NCBI GenBank assembly: GCA_013695255.1
Contig: JACDAV010000360.1
Span: 1-6,145, forward strand
Direction: 5' to 3'
Length of the DNA stretch: 6,145 bases
Source: Chloroflexota bacterium
GTDB taxonomy: Bacteria; Chloroflexota; Limnocylindria; Limnocylindrales; CSP1-4
The notes beneath the pieces were generated by a model that was not told where the DNA came from, searched no databases, and saw only the letters and a list, made by a program, of their open reading frames with translations. Below are positions 5,606 to 6,145 of this stretch, piece after piece. How positions within the stretch are numbered: position 1 is the first letter of the stretch; the number at the start of each line of letters is the position of its first letter. The translations under genes were made by a program, and so were the position numbers.

Positions 5606-6145
5606 TCAGCCCGGAACACGGACGTCCACCCAGACGAGGCGGTGGTCCGAGCTCGGCACCGGGAAGCCGGTGCCGGTCAGATAGACGAGCGGGTCCGAGC
5701 CGGTCGGCCAGAAGACGCCGGCGTCGACGATCCGCAGACCTTTCCGAGGCAGCACGTAGTCCGCTCGCAGGTTGCCCGGGCCGCTGCACGGCGGGAACGC
5801 GGGCGTGTCGCAGAAGTCGGCCGTGTCGTAGGCCGGATCGCTGCGGTGCGTGTCGTTGAGCGCGTCCTGGACCTCCGCCCAGTACGGGCCACCCTCGCTG
5901 GACGGCGTGGTCCGGGTGTTCACGAGCGGATTGTTGAGCAGCTGCTGGATGGAACCCGGGATGCTGTCGCCGTCGAGCGGATCGGAGTTCTGGTCGCCGG
6001 CGATGACGAACAGCTGGCCGGGCTTCAGGCCGCCGCGGTCACCGTCGTCGTCGTAGATGTAGCGCGAGGTCCGCCCCGGCGTGACGTAGTCCGCCCAGAA
6101 GCGGATCTCGTCGTGGTTGCGAGTCCCGTTGCGGTCCTCGGGCCC
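5606..6145 (-). CDS. Endonuclease/exonuclease/phosphatase family protein (C-terminal 179 residues; N-terminus beyond right edge)
   Basis: The visible part is the second half of an EEP-fold (DNase I-like) hydrolase; this fold cleaves phosphodiester or phosphomonoester bonds with a divalent metal. Fragment residues 1-20 (GPEDRNG...NHDEIRFWADYV) match a block I recall from secreted streptomycete-type EEP proteins. The catalytic GDQNSDP motif is at 50-56 (Asp51, Asn53), RADYVLP at about 127-133 contributes a further conserved Asp, and SSDHRLVW near the end gives the catalytic Asp167-His168 pair. Cys112 and Cys120 flank a short insert and could form a disulfide, which fits export. A signal peptide cannot be checked because the start is missing. 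The frame is open to the right edge and ends in TGA at 5606. The 5'-nucleotidase follows after 137 bp with its own promoter. Nuclease versus phosphatase cannot be decided from this part, though both would suit nutrient scavenging. Confidence 0.92.
   Translation of the reverse strand, partial: GPEDRNGTRNHDEIRFWADYVTPGRTSRYIYDDDGDRGGLKPGQLFVIAGDQNSDPLDGDSIPGSIQQLLNNPLVNTRTTPSSEGGPYWAEVQDALNDTHRSDPAYDTADFCDTPAFPPCSGPGNLRADYVLPRKGLRIVDAGVFWPTGSDPLVYLTGTGFPVPSSDHRLVWVDVRVPG

Noticed and set aside
1..6145. CRISPR array, insertion sequence, phage or novel defence system
   Set aside because: There are no regularly spaced repeats, transposase or integrase, terminal inverted repeats or defence-type domains. 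The genes are housekeeping or secreted catabolic functions.

Overview
The window is about 6.1 kb of GC-rich bacterial DNA. Every recognisable gene lies on the minus strand, so they read from right to left. They are, in order of transcription: the C-terminal part of a secreted endonuclease/exonuclease/phosphatase-family (EEP) protein (5606-6145, cut by the right edge); a secreted 5'-nucleotidase-type metallophosphatase (3750-5468, complete); the excinuclease subunit UvrC (1512-3371, complete); and the N-terminal 395 residues of the preprotein translocase subunit SecD (1-1186, cut by the left edge).

The GC-rich codon use, the short SecD form with its own gene, the UvrC wording and the EEP wording (which I recall from streptomycete-type secreted nucleases) point to an actinobacterium or a high-GC member of the Chloroflexota. 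I lean slightly towards Chloroflexota, but I cannot settle this from one window.

The right half looks like a nucleic-acid or phosphate scavenging pair. An exported EEP-fold hydrolase is followed by an exported 5'-nucleotidase that would release inorganic phosphate from the nucleotides produced. The nucleotidase has its own good sigma70-like promoter, a strong Shine-Dalgarno sequence that fixes a GTG start, a Sec signal peptide, and a 13-bp perfect terminator hairpin just after its stop codon. The left half is housekeeping: uvrC (nucleotide excision repair) and then secD (protein export, probably followed by secF beyond the left edge). The two are separated by 325 bp, so they are probably separate transcription units. 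Both uvrC and secD lack a Shine-Dalgarno sequence but have a TAnnnT -10-like hexamer 6 and 9 nt before the start codon, which suggests leaderless or nearly leaderless mRNAs.

The two larger gaps (1187-1511 and 3372-3749) hold no convincing gene or RNA. They contain hairpins, small dyads and a 14-bp sequence shared between them. I found no mobile element, CRISPR array, tRNA or rRNA, and nothing that I would call a new biological system. The points worth checking are the leaderless starts, a variant metal-binding motif in the nucleotidase, and the short intergenic repeats.
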